Assembly: GCA_964035575.1 (NCBI GenBank)
Contig: OZ037899.1
Location: forward strand, 1,178,001 to 1,242,000
Source of the DNA: Rhynchopus sp. YZ270_cl-10
Lineage: Eukaryota > Euglenozoa > Diplonemea > Diplonemida > Diplonemidae
Length of the DNA stretch: 64,000 bases
Reading direction: 5' to 3'
Each line of letters starts with the position of its first letter. Position 1 is the first letter of the stretch. Below, piece by piece: positions 31,402 through 41,005 of this stretch. A model generated the notes under the pieces. That model saw only the letters and a program-made list of their open reading frames with translations. It searched no databases and was not told the origin of the DNA. The position numbers and the translations under genes are program-made.

Positions 31402-32631
31402 ATGTCCGCAGGTCGCAGCACCGACATCCCCGGCCTGTTGGAGGCTCTCCGTGATAGCCCAGCAAGCGAGCACCAGTACGACCCCCCTGTAGCGGCGTTC
31501 CAACAGGTGGGGATTGACCCCAGTCTGCACTGCCTCCGCAAGCGCAAGGTGCTCTACAGCGCTCTGGGTGGGTGTCTGGAATGTTTGGTGACGGAGGTGA
31601 AGGAGCAGCAGGTGGCGAAGAACCTGCAGGTGACGGAGCCGGGGCCGGAGCTGCTCTCCTCGGCCCTCGTCGCCCTGTGTGGGTTCGACGCGGCTGACGA
31701 GAACCGCCGCGCTGTGTGGTCGGGGCTGTCGCTGGTCAAGCAATTGGCCACGGTTGTCTCCTTCGGGGATGGCCTCGGGGTCCAGGAGAGCATCACCAGA
31801 CTCCGCAGTCAAGCGCCTGCACGAGAGGAAGTACCTGAGGAACTGCCGCGACAGGACTCGCCGGAACCGGCCCAGCCACAACAACCACATCCCCACCACC
31901 ATTCGCAACCACCGCATCACCCGCAGCATCACCAACAGCAGCCCCCCCAGATGGAGGAGGTGCTGCTGCGCATGCAGCAGATGCAGCAGGAGTCCTCCCG
32001 GGACTTCATGCTGCAACTCCAGCAGCAGCAACTGGCGTTCCAGAGGGAGCAGCTGCTGCTCAGCCGAGGGGGTCCGGGGACGCACCAGGAGGACGACACC
32101 CCCATGGAGGAGCCCAGGCGGCTCACTGCGGAGTCCGTGGCCCGGTCTCCGGCGCAGTGGGGCGCTTTTTGCGACCAGCAGGCGCATCACACCGATGCTC
32201 TGCTGGGCGTCCTCAAGGAGCGTACGGCGACGCTCCAGGCGAACACGGACGCCGCCGACGCAGCCGCCCACTGCCACGCAGCAATCGCTTGTGCGCTGCG
32301 AGGTGGGTCCCTGGACGAGATGCTGGGGGTGCTGGGGGACGCTTTGGCGTTCTGGGAGCTGCGGGCGACCAGCGGCCGGGCGGGGGCCCTGGCCTTCAAG
32401 TCGAAGGTCTGGGCACAGCAGGTGGTGCCGGCGGACCGGAGGGCGGCGTACGCCGCGGGCATGGCGGCGGGCAAGGCGGCCACGAAGGCGTCGGGTGGTG
32501 GCGGGGGGTGGTCCCGGGGTCCCGCGCAGGACTCGGGAAACGGGGGCGGCGGCGGCAAGCAGGGCGGCCGAGGTCGAGGGGGCAGTGGTGGCTTCGGGCC
32601 GGGGCAGAACTTCCGCCCGCGAAAGGAGTGA
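31402..32631 (+). CDS. Gag-like ORF1 of the Ngaro-like element
   Basis: About 409 residues from the first good ATG. A Gln/His-rich stretch and a coiled-coil-like Met/Gln helix lie in the middle, and the C-terminus is a Gly/Arg-rich tail suited to nucleic acid binding. No zinc knuckle was seen. Assigned as gag-like by position only. Confidence 0.6.
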   Translation: MSAGRSTDIPGLLEALRDSPASEHQYDPPVAAFQQVGIDPSLHCLRKRKVLYSALGGCLECLVTEVKEQQVAKNLQVTEPGPELLSSALVALCGFDAADENRRAVWSGLSLVKQLATVVSFGDGLGVQESITRLRSQAPAREEVPEELPRQDSPEPAQPQQPHPHHHSQPPHHPQHHQQQPPQMEEVLLRMQQMQQESSRDFMLQLQQQQLAFQREQLLLSRGGPGTHQEDDTPMEEPRRLTAESVARSPAQWGAFCDQQAHHTDALLGVLKERTATLQANTDAADAAAHCHAAIACALRGGSLDEMLGVLGDALAFWELRATSGRAGALAFKSKVWAQQVVPADRRAAYAAGMAAGKAATKASGGGGGWSRGPAQDSGNGGGGGKQGGRGRGGSGGFGPGQNFRPRKE

Positions 32632-32670
32632 CGGGGCCGGGCGGAGCGCGACTGGGTTCCCCCAACCCGT

Positions 32671-33810
32671 TTGCGGCGCTCTTCCCCCCCACCACTTTCC
32701 CTCCCAAGACAAACATCTCAATTTCCTTTCCCCCTTCCCCCTCCCGTCCGGGAGGGGGCTACGGGGGCGCTGCCCGCCGCGCGCCCCCCACAACTATTCC
32801 ACGACGTGCCGGGACTCCGCGCAGCCCTTCGTCCGGCCGACAAGAAGCCGACGACCTCAGCGGCCGCTCGCACCGCCGTGGACGACGTGCTGTTCCGGAT
32901 TCGCGATCCAAAGCAGCTGGGACAAGCAGTACGCAAGCTGGTCCCGTGGGAGGCGGCCCACACTTACTGCGTGGGTCCGCGGGCCGCGGGCGCACGCTCA
33001 TGGATGCTGCGGGCATTCCGAAAATTCGCTGCGGAGTCCCCGACGTTGCCGGTCGACCAGGCGGTGGTGAAGTTCCTGTGGTCGAGGCTGGAGGGAGCGT
33101 CGCCCCTGACCGTGGCGGGATATTGCGGCAGCCTTCTCCGCGCGCTGGCGGCGGAAGGGGTCGTGGGGGCACGCACAAAACGGGTGCTGGCGACGCGACG
33201 GGCGCTCACGAGATTCGGCACACTTCTTCGTCCCCGCCAGGCTCCTCCGGTGGACACCGCAGTGGTGCAGAGCACGGTAGAGGCGTTGCTGGAGCAGGGT
33301 TGCGACCGCGAGAGCGCGTTCGTGGCGTTGGTGTGGGTCGCGCGAGCCCGGATGTCCGACGTGCGGTACCTGCTGGTGCGCGACCTGACGTTGGTGTGCG
33401 ACGAGGGGGTAGAGCCGGGGCTGGAGGTGGCGCTGAAGGAGAAGCAGCAGCGCCAGTGGTCGCCGGTGGTGTACCTGCCGCCAGGGGAGTTGACATGTCG
33501 GGTGGTGGCGTGGTGGCAGCGGTGCAGCGCGACGGGTCCGGACACACCTCTCTTCGCGGCCACAGAGGCGGAGTACCAGGCCCTCCTCAAGCGGGTCGTG
33601 GCGCGGCTGCCCGCGGGGTCCTGGGCGCACTCTCTGCGCAGGGGGTCAGCGCAGGTGTTGCAGAAGTGGGGGATGGAGCTGGACGGGCTGCAGAGCGCTC
33701 TCCGCCACGCGAGCGGAACGCAGACGCGGCGGTACATGATGAGTACCGCCGAGGCAGACCGCAGGAAGGCACGGGAGCAGCTGGACGCGCTGCAGGGGGG
33801 TTGGGTGTAG
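32671..33810 (+). CDS. Tyrosine recombinase of the Ngaro-like element
   Basis: The frame carries the recombinase catalytic set: Arg in the ARMSDVRYL segment, His-x-x-Arg in AHSLRRGSAQVL, and His plus the Tyr nucleophile in ALRHASGTQTRRYM. An N-terminal helical core-binding domain precedes it. The true start is not fixed; the coordinates give the open frame. The enzyme would integrate a circular DNA intermediate. Confidence 0.85.
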   Translation: MRRSSPPPLSLPRQTSQFPFPLPPPVREGATGALPAARPPQLFHDVPGLRAALRPADKKPTTSAAARTAVDDVLFRIRDPKQLGQAVRKLVPWEAAHTYCVGPRAAGARSWMLRAFRKFAAESPTLPVDQAVVKFLWSRLEGASPLTVAGYCGSLLRALAAEGVVGARTKRVLATRRALTRFGTLLRPRQAPPVDTAVVQSTVEALLEQGCDRESAFVALVWVARARMSDVRYLLVRDLTLVCDEGVEPGLEVALKEKQQRQWSPVVYLPPGELTCRVVAWWQRCSATGPDTPLFAATEAEYQALLKRVVARLPAGSWAHSLRRGSAQVLQKWGMELDGLQSALRHASGTQTRRYMMSTAEADRRKAREQLDALQGGWV

Positions 33811-33811
33811 G

Positions 33812-35516
33812 GTGGTTGTTCCGTGGGCTGGACGGCTGCCCGCTGGGGGAGTATGTGCGTGAGGTGGGTGGTGACGATGTGGACCTGGAGATCGAGGCGT
33901 CTGCGTCGCCCCCGCACATGATAGTAGACGACGTCGCTGGGGTTTGGGCTATGCCGTCGGGTGTGAAGCGTCAGGTGCTGGATTCTTTCCCTGTCGGCTT
34001 GATTGATTTGGGGGCGTTGCGCCGTCTTGTGCCGGCGAAGGCTGGGCTGTTCGCGATGCTTGACGACATTGCGACGTTCCGTGCGCAGCTGACGGGGTCA
34101 GGGGTGACGATGCCGGGCCCCCCCTCCAAACTCCAGGACGACATGCTGAAGGCGTGCGTGAGTGGCGGTGTTCTGCGCACGGAGAGGCGGGCTTTTCCTT
34201 CGGTGTGCGGGCTGTCTGTGTTTCCGCTGGCGAAGACGAACGGCAAGATGCGTCTCATCGTTGACGCACGGCCGTTGAACACGGCGATGCACTCCCCGCC
34301 TAAGTTCAGCCTCCCTTCACCATACGAGCTTTCGGAACTCATCCTCCGTGGGGGCGCTACGCATGCTGTCGTGGCGGATTTTAAAGGGTTTTTCTGGCAA
34401 TTCCCTTTATCCGCGGAGGTGGGGCAGTTTTTTGGTGTGCGGCAGGGTGCGCGTCGCATGCAGCTTACCCGCATGGCGATGGGGTGGTCGTGGGCGGCGG
34501 TGATTGCGCAGGAGACGTCGCTGGGGCTGCTCGGGGATATGGCGGGTGTGTGTGCTGCTGCGTGGATCGACGACAACCTCATTCTGGGGAAGTCGGCGGA
34601 GCAGGCGTCGGCGAGGCTGCGGGGGTTTTTGCGCCGAGCGGACGAGGTGGGCGCTGAGGTGAACCGCGCGAAGTCGACGCTCACGCCGGTGCAGGTGGTT
34701 GTGTACGCCGGGATTGAGTGGGACCTGCGGGCACGATGCATGCGGCTGCCGGGGGAGTGGCGTCGGAAGGCCCGAGTCGTGCTGGACGCCTTGCTGGCGG
34801 CGTCGGGTCCCTCGCTGCGCGACGTGTGGAAGGGCATCGGGGCCGTCATCTGGGCCACGTATGCGATGGGTGACCGTTTCTGCAGTGTGCCGGATATGTT
34901 GGCGTGGATTCGGGCGCGGGGTGCCGAGGTGTCTGCGGGCGCCATTGACTGGGATGACCAGGTGCAGATTTCTGCGGGCATGCGGTCGGACTTGCAGGTG
35001 TTTGTGGAGCGGCGTCTGGTGCCGGATGTGTGGCGCGTCCCCAGGTGGAAGCTGTCGCCGGAGGCGGGGTGTGATGCTGTGGTGTGGTCGGATGCTTGCC
35101 CCGAGGGGTGGGGGTTCATTGTCCGGACGTGGGCTGGCGAGCGCGCTTTCCGGAAGTGGGGCACGTGGTCCACGGTCGAGGACATTTTCCTTTTGGAGTT
35201 ACGGGCAATGGCCTGGGGCGTGCTGCATGCTGTGCGAGGTGGCGCCCGAAGGATTCTGGTGGTGGGTGACAACGCCGCGGTGGTTGCTGTGCTGGAGAAG
35301 GGCCACTGTGCGGTCAGGTTGGGGAACACGGTCCTGGAGGGCCTGTTTCGGGTCACGGACGGTGCGGGTGCGGGTATGTTGTCGCGCTGGATTGCGACGG
35401 ACCGTATGCCGGCGGACGAGCTGTCACGCTGGGGCACCGCTGGGCAGGACTGGGCCGACCCCCCGTCGGTCGGCGTGGTGGTCGACGGCGGCGGTTTTGT
35501 GTGGACGGACGATTGA
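33812..35516 (+). CDS. Reverse transcriptase and RNase H of the Ngaro-like element
   Basis: RT palm motifs are visible, including LIVDARPLN, VVADFKGFFWQF and the catalytic WIDDNLIL. RNase H follows (SDACPEGWGF, ELRAMAWGV, VVGDNAAVV, ADELSR). It is in a different frame from the recombinase and its start is not fixed. Overlapping frames are usual in DIRS elements. Confidence 0.85.
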
Positions 35517-35805
35517 AGTCCTTAGATTATTCTTATTTTAGATTACCTTCTGTTTTTTCATCTAGCTTTTCATTAAAGCTGCTTCCCTGCCCTGTTTTTG
35601 TGTCCGCTGTTTTGCACAGTGGCCTTTGCTTTCTCTTTTTTCTGGATGCCTGCGCCCGTTGAGGCTTGGTGTCGTATCATTGGCTTTTTGTTTACTCCGG
35701 TTTTGCATTTGGGCCCCCGCGGGGCCCAGTGTGTGTGTTTGTGGTTGTGGTGGATGCTCTCGTGGCCTACTGGGTTAAAATATTCTACGTGACGGATGTC
35801 ATGAG

Positions 35806-35957
35806 GTTGTTTCGGCCTCCACATTCGCCCCCCTCATCGTAGCGCCTCTTTTCGAGATAAAAAGTATCCCCCTTCCCTCCTCTCCATTTTATCATTTTTC
35901 ATTGCTGTTCGCCCCTCGCGGGTCTTTTTAGGTAATCTCTATCTATCTCAGATCTCC
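35806..35957 (+). repeat. Split repeat B1
   Basis: GTTGTTTCGGCCTCC to CAGATCTCC. Nearly identical to B2 and to the RBM42 leader (19835-19978). Confidence 0.9.
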
Positions 35958-36216
35958 TTCAACCCGCTTTAGCGGAGCAGCTTCGCTGCGAGTTGGGAGA
36001 TCTATGATAGAGTTTACCTAATCTTTGTTTTGACGTGGCACGCATGCTTTCTTTTAGGCAGAATATTTTTTAGTTTTCCTCAGGCTTTGACCTGGTTGGC
36101 CGGGGTCCGTTTTTGTGTTTTCAGCCTCTACCCTCACCATACCACCACCATCTTCATCAGATTTTTTGTTGGAATTTGTTTTGGGTTGTTTCGGCCTCCA
36201 CATTCGCCCCCCTCAT
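35958..36216 (+). repeat. Split repeat A2
   Basis: Copy of A1. Overlaps the start of B2 in the shared GTTGTTTCGGCCTCC segment. Confidence 0.9.
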
Positions 36217-36336
36217 CGTAGCGCCTCTTTTCGAGATAAAAAGTATCCCCCTTCCCTCCTCTCCATTTTATCATTTTTCATTGCTGTTCGCCCCTCGCGG
36301 GTCTTTTTAGGTAATCTCTATCTATCTCAGATCTCC
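36185..36336 (+). repeat. Split repeat B2
   Basis: Copy of B1, ending CAGATCTCC directly at the resumed (TCC)n array. Confidence 0.9.
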
Positions 36337-36546
36337 CTCCTCCTCCTCCTCCTCCTCCTCCTCCTCCTCCTCCTCCTCCTCCTCCTCCTCCTCCTCCTCC
36401 TCCTCCTCCTCCTCCTCCTCCTCCTCCTCCTCCTCCTCCTCCTCCTCCTCCTCCTCCTCCTCCTCCTCCTCCTCCTCCTCCTCCTCCTCCTCCTCCTCCT
36501 CCTCCTCCTCCTCCTCCTCCTCCTCCTCCTCCTCCTCCTCCTCCTC
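36334..36546 (+). repeat. (TCC)n microsatellite, right of the retrotransposon
   Basis: About 210 bp of perfect CTC triplets, giving long poly-Ser, poly-Leu or poly-Pro frames that are not genes. Confidence 0.95.
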
Positions 36547-36845
36547 TACAGTAAACTTGTTTAAGAAGCTTTGCTTCGACTCAGGAGTCTTTCAAGATAT
36601 AGAATGACTAATGCAGCATGCCCCTCATGGGCTTACCACTTACGGTTAGTAAGGTTGGAACGAGGATCGATGGGGAACCCAAAACACACAAAACACACAA
36701 ACACACATTCACGAATCAGAATTTTGTCTTTTGCTTCCCCAGTATCGCCCTCTGTACGTACTCCTCTCCTCATCTACGGAAAAAAGAATCTCCCCCCGCC
36801 CCCCTTTTTTAGTTTACTTGTATACTCGTCTTTATCTTGTAAAGA

Positions 36846-36957
36846 CTCCTCCTCCTCCTCCTCCTCCTCCTCCTCCTCCTCCTCCTCCTCCTCCTCCTCC
36901 TCCTCCTCCTCCTCCTCCTCCTCCTCCTCCTCCTCCTCCTCCTCCTCCTCCTCCTCC
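36846..36957 (+). repeat. (TCC)n microsatellite upstream of the MATE gene
   Basis: About 110 bp of CTC triplets ending about 50 bp before the ATG at 37009. The CT-rich strand could act as a pyrimidine tract for splicing. Confidence 0.9.
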
Positions 36958-37008
36958 TTCTCTCCTCCCTTTTCTCCACCCTTCAAATCTCCCCCCAAAA
37001 AACGTTTA

Positions 37009-38541
37009 ATGGAGAACCTACGCGAAGAAGGTGTGGCTCTCTGGAAGGTGGTCTGGCCTTTGTGCGCAGTGGACGTGCTTGACGCTGCGTCTTTTGCAGT
37101 GCAGGTGGGGTTCATTGGGCACTATGGGGGGAAGGAGGGGTTAGCCGCAGCTGCGTTGGCAACAGCGTTGATGAGGTTGACACATCTGTTTCCTTCGCGT
37201 TGCGGTGACGCTGTGGCGCATCAGAGTAGGAAGGCAGTGTCGGCAGGGGAGGCACATCTGGCAGGGAGGTCCTTATATTCCAGCATTCTCGCGTTCACTG
37301 TTATATCGATCCCTTTGTATATCCTCTGGTGGTGTGCATCACAGAATGTACTACAAAAAGTGGTATTCCACGACAAAGTGCACCACCATACAGAGCATAG
37401 TGGCGCATCCGAAGGCCGTCGTTTTGTACAGTATAGCATTCCATTGTACTATGTGTCTGGTGTGCGTCGTGCTGTGGAGGCGTTCTGCGAAGGGAGCGAT
37501 TCGATGCATAGGGTAAGCCCTGTGGTGTGTACCGTGGTTGGCGTGCTGTTGACAGCGGTGTTTACAAATGGGGTTGGAGGGTGGAGTGGGTTGGGCTATC
37601 CAGGGGCGCCGCTCGGGTATGCGGTCGCGATGTTGCTGCACATTGTTATAGTCGCCACCCACTCCCTCCTGACTGGGACGCACACAGAACACTTTTCCGG
37701 CGCGTTTCCAGGCCTCCACGATGTCCGCCACCACGTTGCCCAGGCACTGCCATACGGCGGGTTCGCCCTTCTAGGGGAGGGGCATTTACATGTGGTCTCG
37801 CTCTTTGTTACTCATTTGGGTTCGTCCTATATGGCAGCCTGGTGTATTCTGAGTGCAGTGTGGAGGGTGTTGTCGGTGATAGGTTTTGCGTTAGGGAAGG
37901 GTGTAACGCTGCGGGTGGTACAGCATGTACAGAGTGATAACATATCGCGTGCAAGGGGGAGTGTTGTGATAGGAGCCTTTGCGGCGACGGTGGTGTCGGT
38001 TGTGGTGGGGTTTGTGTTGGTGGTGTTGAGGCATGTTGTGGGGAAGGCGTTCGACGCGAGCAGGCCTGTTGTGCACAATGTGTACGAGACCATCCCGGTG
38101 TTGGGGGTGACGGTGTTGCCTGCTACCATGGGGGTGCTGGCACTGCATGTTTTGGTTGCACAGAGGCGTGCGAAGGCGGCGGTATGTACAGTGTTCCTCT
38201 GCATGTGGTGTGTCACCGTGCCGGTGTGTGCAGCGTTGACCTACCTCCTGGACCGCAACCTGCCGTACCTCATGGCAGGGCACCTGCTAGGCTGCATCGC
38301 GCTGCTCATCCTCGCATGGTTCTTAGTAGTCTCAGGTGAATGGGACGACTGTGTCGAGTCGCTCTCCCTCCACCTCACCCCACCCCGCGCCAGCACCCTA
38401 TCCCGCAGGGTCTACGGACTGCAGGTACGTGGAAAAGGAGTCCGAGGTGGTGGTGGTGGTGTGCAGAGTCCAGAGATGCACCAAGGTAATGGGGAGGACC
38501 TAGAGGGCAATGTGAAGGTGGATACAGCGTTTATTCAGTAG
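37009..38541 (+). CDS. MATE-type multidrug/organic cation transporter
   Basis: 510 residues from ATG 37009, the first Met after the microsatellite; an upstream in-frame poly-Ser extension is an artefact. The protein is almost wholly membrane-embedded, about 12 spans in two halves. The first half has ALWKVVWPLCAVDVLDAAS and GYPGAPLGYAVAMLLH, the second a matching LPYGGFALLGEGHLHVVSLF segment, as in the MATE fold. MATE proteins export organic cations using H+ or Na+ gradients, at the plasma or vacuolar membrane. The tail is cytosolic, with a Gly run. Odd points: many histidines in loops, and a possible GTACGT donor at 38425 with an acceptor at 38722 leading to a coding-like exon (GASVVDDVYSLLHDASQPAQ), which would change the C-terminus. 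Family assignment rests on topology and short motifs. Confidence 0.65.
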   Translation: MENLREEGVALWKVVWPLCAVDVLDAASFAVQVGFIGHYGGKEGLAAAALATALMRLTHLFPSRCGDAVAHQSRKAVSAGEAHLAGRSLYSSILAFTVISIPLYILWWCASQNVLQKVVFHDKVHHHTEHSGASEGRRFVQYSIPLYYVSGVRRAVEAFCEGSDSMHRVSPVVCTVVGVLLTAVFTNGVGGWSGLGYPGAPLGYAVAMLLHIVIVATHSLLTGTHTEHFSGAFPGLHDVRHHVAQALPYGGFALLGEGHLHVVSLFVTHLGSSYMAAWCILSAVWRVLSVIGFALGKGVTLRVVQHVQSDNISRARGSVVIGAFAATVVSVVVGFVLVVLRHVVGKAFDASRPVVHNVYETIPVLGVTVLPATMGVLALHVLVAQRRAKAAVCTVFLCMWCVTVPVCAALTYLLDRNLPYLMAGHLLGCIALLILAWFLVVSGEWDDCVESLSLHLTPPRASTLSRRVYGLQVRGKGVRGGGGGVQSPEMHQGNGEDLEGNVKVDTAFIQ

Positions 38542-39240
38542 GGAGGGCTGTTTGGGTTTGTGTGTGTGTGTGGGGTGGTGGGTGGGTGATTGTTTTTCAT
38601 TTGGGTTGTGTTACTAATAACTTACTCTTTTTTTGCTCTTCTCCCTCCTGATGGTTTGTTCTGTTTTCAATCGTTATCGTTTGTTATTTTTTTTGTTGAG
38701 GTTTTTGTTCAACAAAATACAGGGTGCATCTGTAGTAGATGACGTCTATTCATTGCTGCACGACGCAAGCCAACCCGCGCAGCCTCGTACACAGCGATAC
38801 AGTTGTTCGCACTTTCATGCGGGCCTGACGAACGTATTCTGTTCAAAATGTGTTCTTTTTGGAGTGTGTTGGTGCACTCTCAACGCTTTTTTGCTCTTCT
38901 GCTCTTGTGAATGTTTTACCCCCGGTTTGAATCGCGCAGCCATTTGCCCAGTCTTTTTGTACAGCAACTTCTTTTCTACCCTATAATTAGAAGTGCTGAA
39001 GACTTAGCGAGTGTACCTTTGTTCCCTTTTGACCAGGCTTTTTTGCGAATGTGGAGCTTTGCACAACAGTGGCAGCTGCACGATTCGCCTTTAATTTTTG
39101 CCTTTTTTTCCAGTGCTGCACAAGGACCCACCTCTATTGTTGACACACAGCCATTAATACCGTTGTCCCCCTTCCCCTTCCCTTCTCCTCTTTCCTTTCA
39201 AATGTGTGTTTAATCAGTCTTTTTTGAGTCATTCCTAAGG
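38542..39240. other. Spacer after the MATE gene
   Basis: T-rich. Holds the possible alternative 3' exon of the MATE gene from 38723. Nothing else supported. Confidence 0.5.
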
Positions 39241-39242
39241 TG

Positions 39243-39371
39243 TATATCATGGATTTGTAGTCAGTCTGAGTCAGACTGATTTTTGGGCCAGGACGAGGAC
39301 TTCTCGCACTCGAGTGCGAGAGGTGCGAGATGAGTCAGTCTGACTCAGACTGACTACAAACCATGGTATAT
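39243..39371. mobile_element. Small foldback with AGTCTGAGTC repeats
   Basis: TTTGTAGTCAGTCTGAGTC at the left pairs with GACTCAGACTGACTACAAA at the right, and the match continues outward to TATATCATGG and CCATGGTATAT. The centre contains the perfect palindrome CTCGCACTCGAGTGCGAG. Confidence 0.6.
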
Positions 39372-39577
39372 GCCCGGGAAGTATGTCCTAATATGTGCCA
39401 ATATCCGTTTTTTTTTTTGGAGAAGTCTCCAACCCCTTATGTGTCTGCTAGCAAAGTGTGCATCGTTTGTTTTTGAACGTTCTTTGTGTAATTTCTCTTC
39501 TTTTTTGAACTGGAAAACATCATCATGAAGTTAGTATTAGCAAGTATGATAATTCCCCCCCCCCCCCCCCCCCCCTA

Positions 39578-39796
39578 GGCATAGTGTGCAGACGAACAAA
39601 ATGTTCGTCGATGTTCGTCGTGGGGGGAAAAAAATTTTTTGTTCGTCGATGTTCGTCGTTGTTCGTCGTGGGTTGCCCTTGTGGCAGGGACCTGTTCGTC
39701 GATGTTCGTCGATGTTCGTCGACGAACATCGACGAACAAAACCGACGAACATTTTGTTCGTCGACGAACCAAAAATGTTCGTCTGCACACTATGCC
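39578..39796. mobile_element. TIR element with TGTTCGTCGA arrays
   Basis: TIRs GGCATAGTGTGCAGACGAAC and GTTCGTCTGCACACTATGCC, flanked by TA on both sides (39576-39577 and 39797-39798), as for Tc1/mariner-type insertions. The inside is built from the 10-mer TGTTCGTCGA and its complement. A C run precedes it. Confidence 0.75.
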
Positions 39797-39798
39797 TA

Positions 39799-40994
39799 GG
39801 GGGTCCGACTCCTAATAGACTTGTGTATAAAATTTCGTACAAAAAACTCATTATTAAACTTCTGGTCATTTCCAAGGCAACTGCGGGTGAAAAACACCCT
39901 CAGAGTGGGTCACAGGGGGCCTGTGGGCCAAAAATCGACCCAGAAGCCACCCCAGAATACAAAAAAATGGAAAAAAATAGTGAAAAAACGGCTTTTTGAC
40001 GGTTTTGGCCATGTTGGGCAAAATAGCGTTTTTTCAAGAAAAAACCAAAAAAACGGTTATTTTTTGACATCACAAAACCTCCTTTGGCACAAATATACCC
40101 CAAAAGTGGCCTGTGAGTCCATTCCAACCTGTTTTGGACATATTTGACACTTTTGGAAGTGTTTTTTTGGTGTTTTTACGTCAAAAAACATACCCTGGCA
40201 ATACCCTGACCGCGCTCCGGCAGCATTCCGGCATGCTGTTTGACCCATATAGGGGTCAAGAAATGGCCAAAAACCCCCGAAAAAGGACCCTGGGAGCCCA
40301 GATAGTTCCAAATTTCCACCACATCCCCACCCAAACACCGCAAAAACATGACAGAAAATCGTCTTAAAAAACACACTTTTTTCAAAAAGGTCATTATGGA
40401 GCCTGTCTGACGACCTTTTTGAAAAAAGTGTGTTTTTTAAGACGATTTTCTGTCATGTTTTTGCGGTGTTTGGGTGGGGATGTGGTGGAAATTTGGAACT
40501 ATCTGGGCTCCCAGGGTCCTTTTTCGGGGGTTTTTGGCCATTTCTTGACCCCTATATGGGTCAAACAGCATGCCGGAATGCTGCCGGAGCGCGGTCAGGG
40601 TATTGCCAGGGTATGTTTTTTGACGTAAAAACACCAAAAAAACACTTCCAAAAGTGTCAAATATGTCCAAAACAGGTTGGAATGGACTCACAGGCCACTT
40701 TTGGGGTATATTTGTGCCAAAGGAGGTTTTGTGATGTCAAAAAATAACCGTTTTTTTGGTTTTTTCTTGAAAAAACGCTATTTTGCCCAACATGGCCAAA
40801 ACCGTCAAAAAGCCGTTTTTTCACTATTTTTTTCCATTTTTTTGTATTCTGGGGTGGCTTCTGGGTCGTTTTTTGGCCCACAGGCCCCCTGTGACCCACT
40901 CTGAGGGTGTTTTTCACCCGCAGTTGCCTTGGAGATGACCAGAAGTTTAATAATGAGTTTTTTGTACGGTAATTTTACTCACAGTCGGACCCCC
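39799..40994. mobile_element. 1.2-kb near-perfect palindromic (foldback) element
   Basis: The left arm 39799-40392 is the reverse complement of the right arm 40412-40994, with a 19-nt loop. Ends are GGGGGTCCGACT and AGTCGGACCCCC, flanked by TA (39797-39798 and 40995-40996). Arms differ clearly only over about 30 bp near the ends and at a few bases elsewhere. A transcript would fold into about 580 bp of double-stranded RNA. The left TA is shared with the neighbouring element. No transposase. Confidence 0.9.
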
Positions 40995-41005
40995 TACCCC
41001 CCCCC

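Larger units (their letters stand above)
30952..36336 (+). mobile_element. Ngaro-like DIRS (tyrosine-recombinase) retrotransposon
   Basis: About 5.4 kb with split direct repeats in the order A1, internal part, B1, A2, B2, as in Ngaro and PAT elements. Repeats: A1 30952-31210, B1 35806-35957, A2 35958-36216, B2 36185-36336. Internal parts: a gag-like ORF, a tyrosine recombinase and a reverse transcriptase with RNase H. The repeats look identical or nearly so, and the main frames are open, so it looks whole and young, with no obvious breaks. The recombinase lies before the reverse transcriptase, whereas in classical DIRS and Ngaro elements it comes last. Both sides are (TCC)n DNA. Confidence 0.88.

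Noticed and set aside
31222-32793. 523-residue minus-strand ORF in the retrotransposon
   Set aside because: Shadow in GC-rich sequence, Arg/Leu-rich, no domain.
32157-33811. N-terminal extension of the reverse-transcriptase frame
   Set aside because: It overlaps the recombinase in another frame and has GC-driven Gly/Arg-rich composition without a domain.
36115-37008. Poly-Leu and poly-Ser ORFs and the N-terminal extension of the MATE frame
   Set aside because: They translate (TCC)n microsatellites. The transporter starts at ATG 37009.
39585-39800. Short ORFs rich in Arg, Ser and Val
   Set aside because: They translate TGTTCGTCGA units in several frames on both strands.
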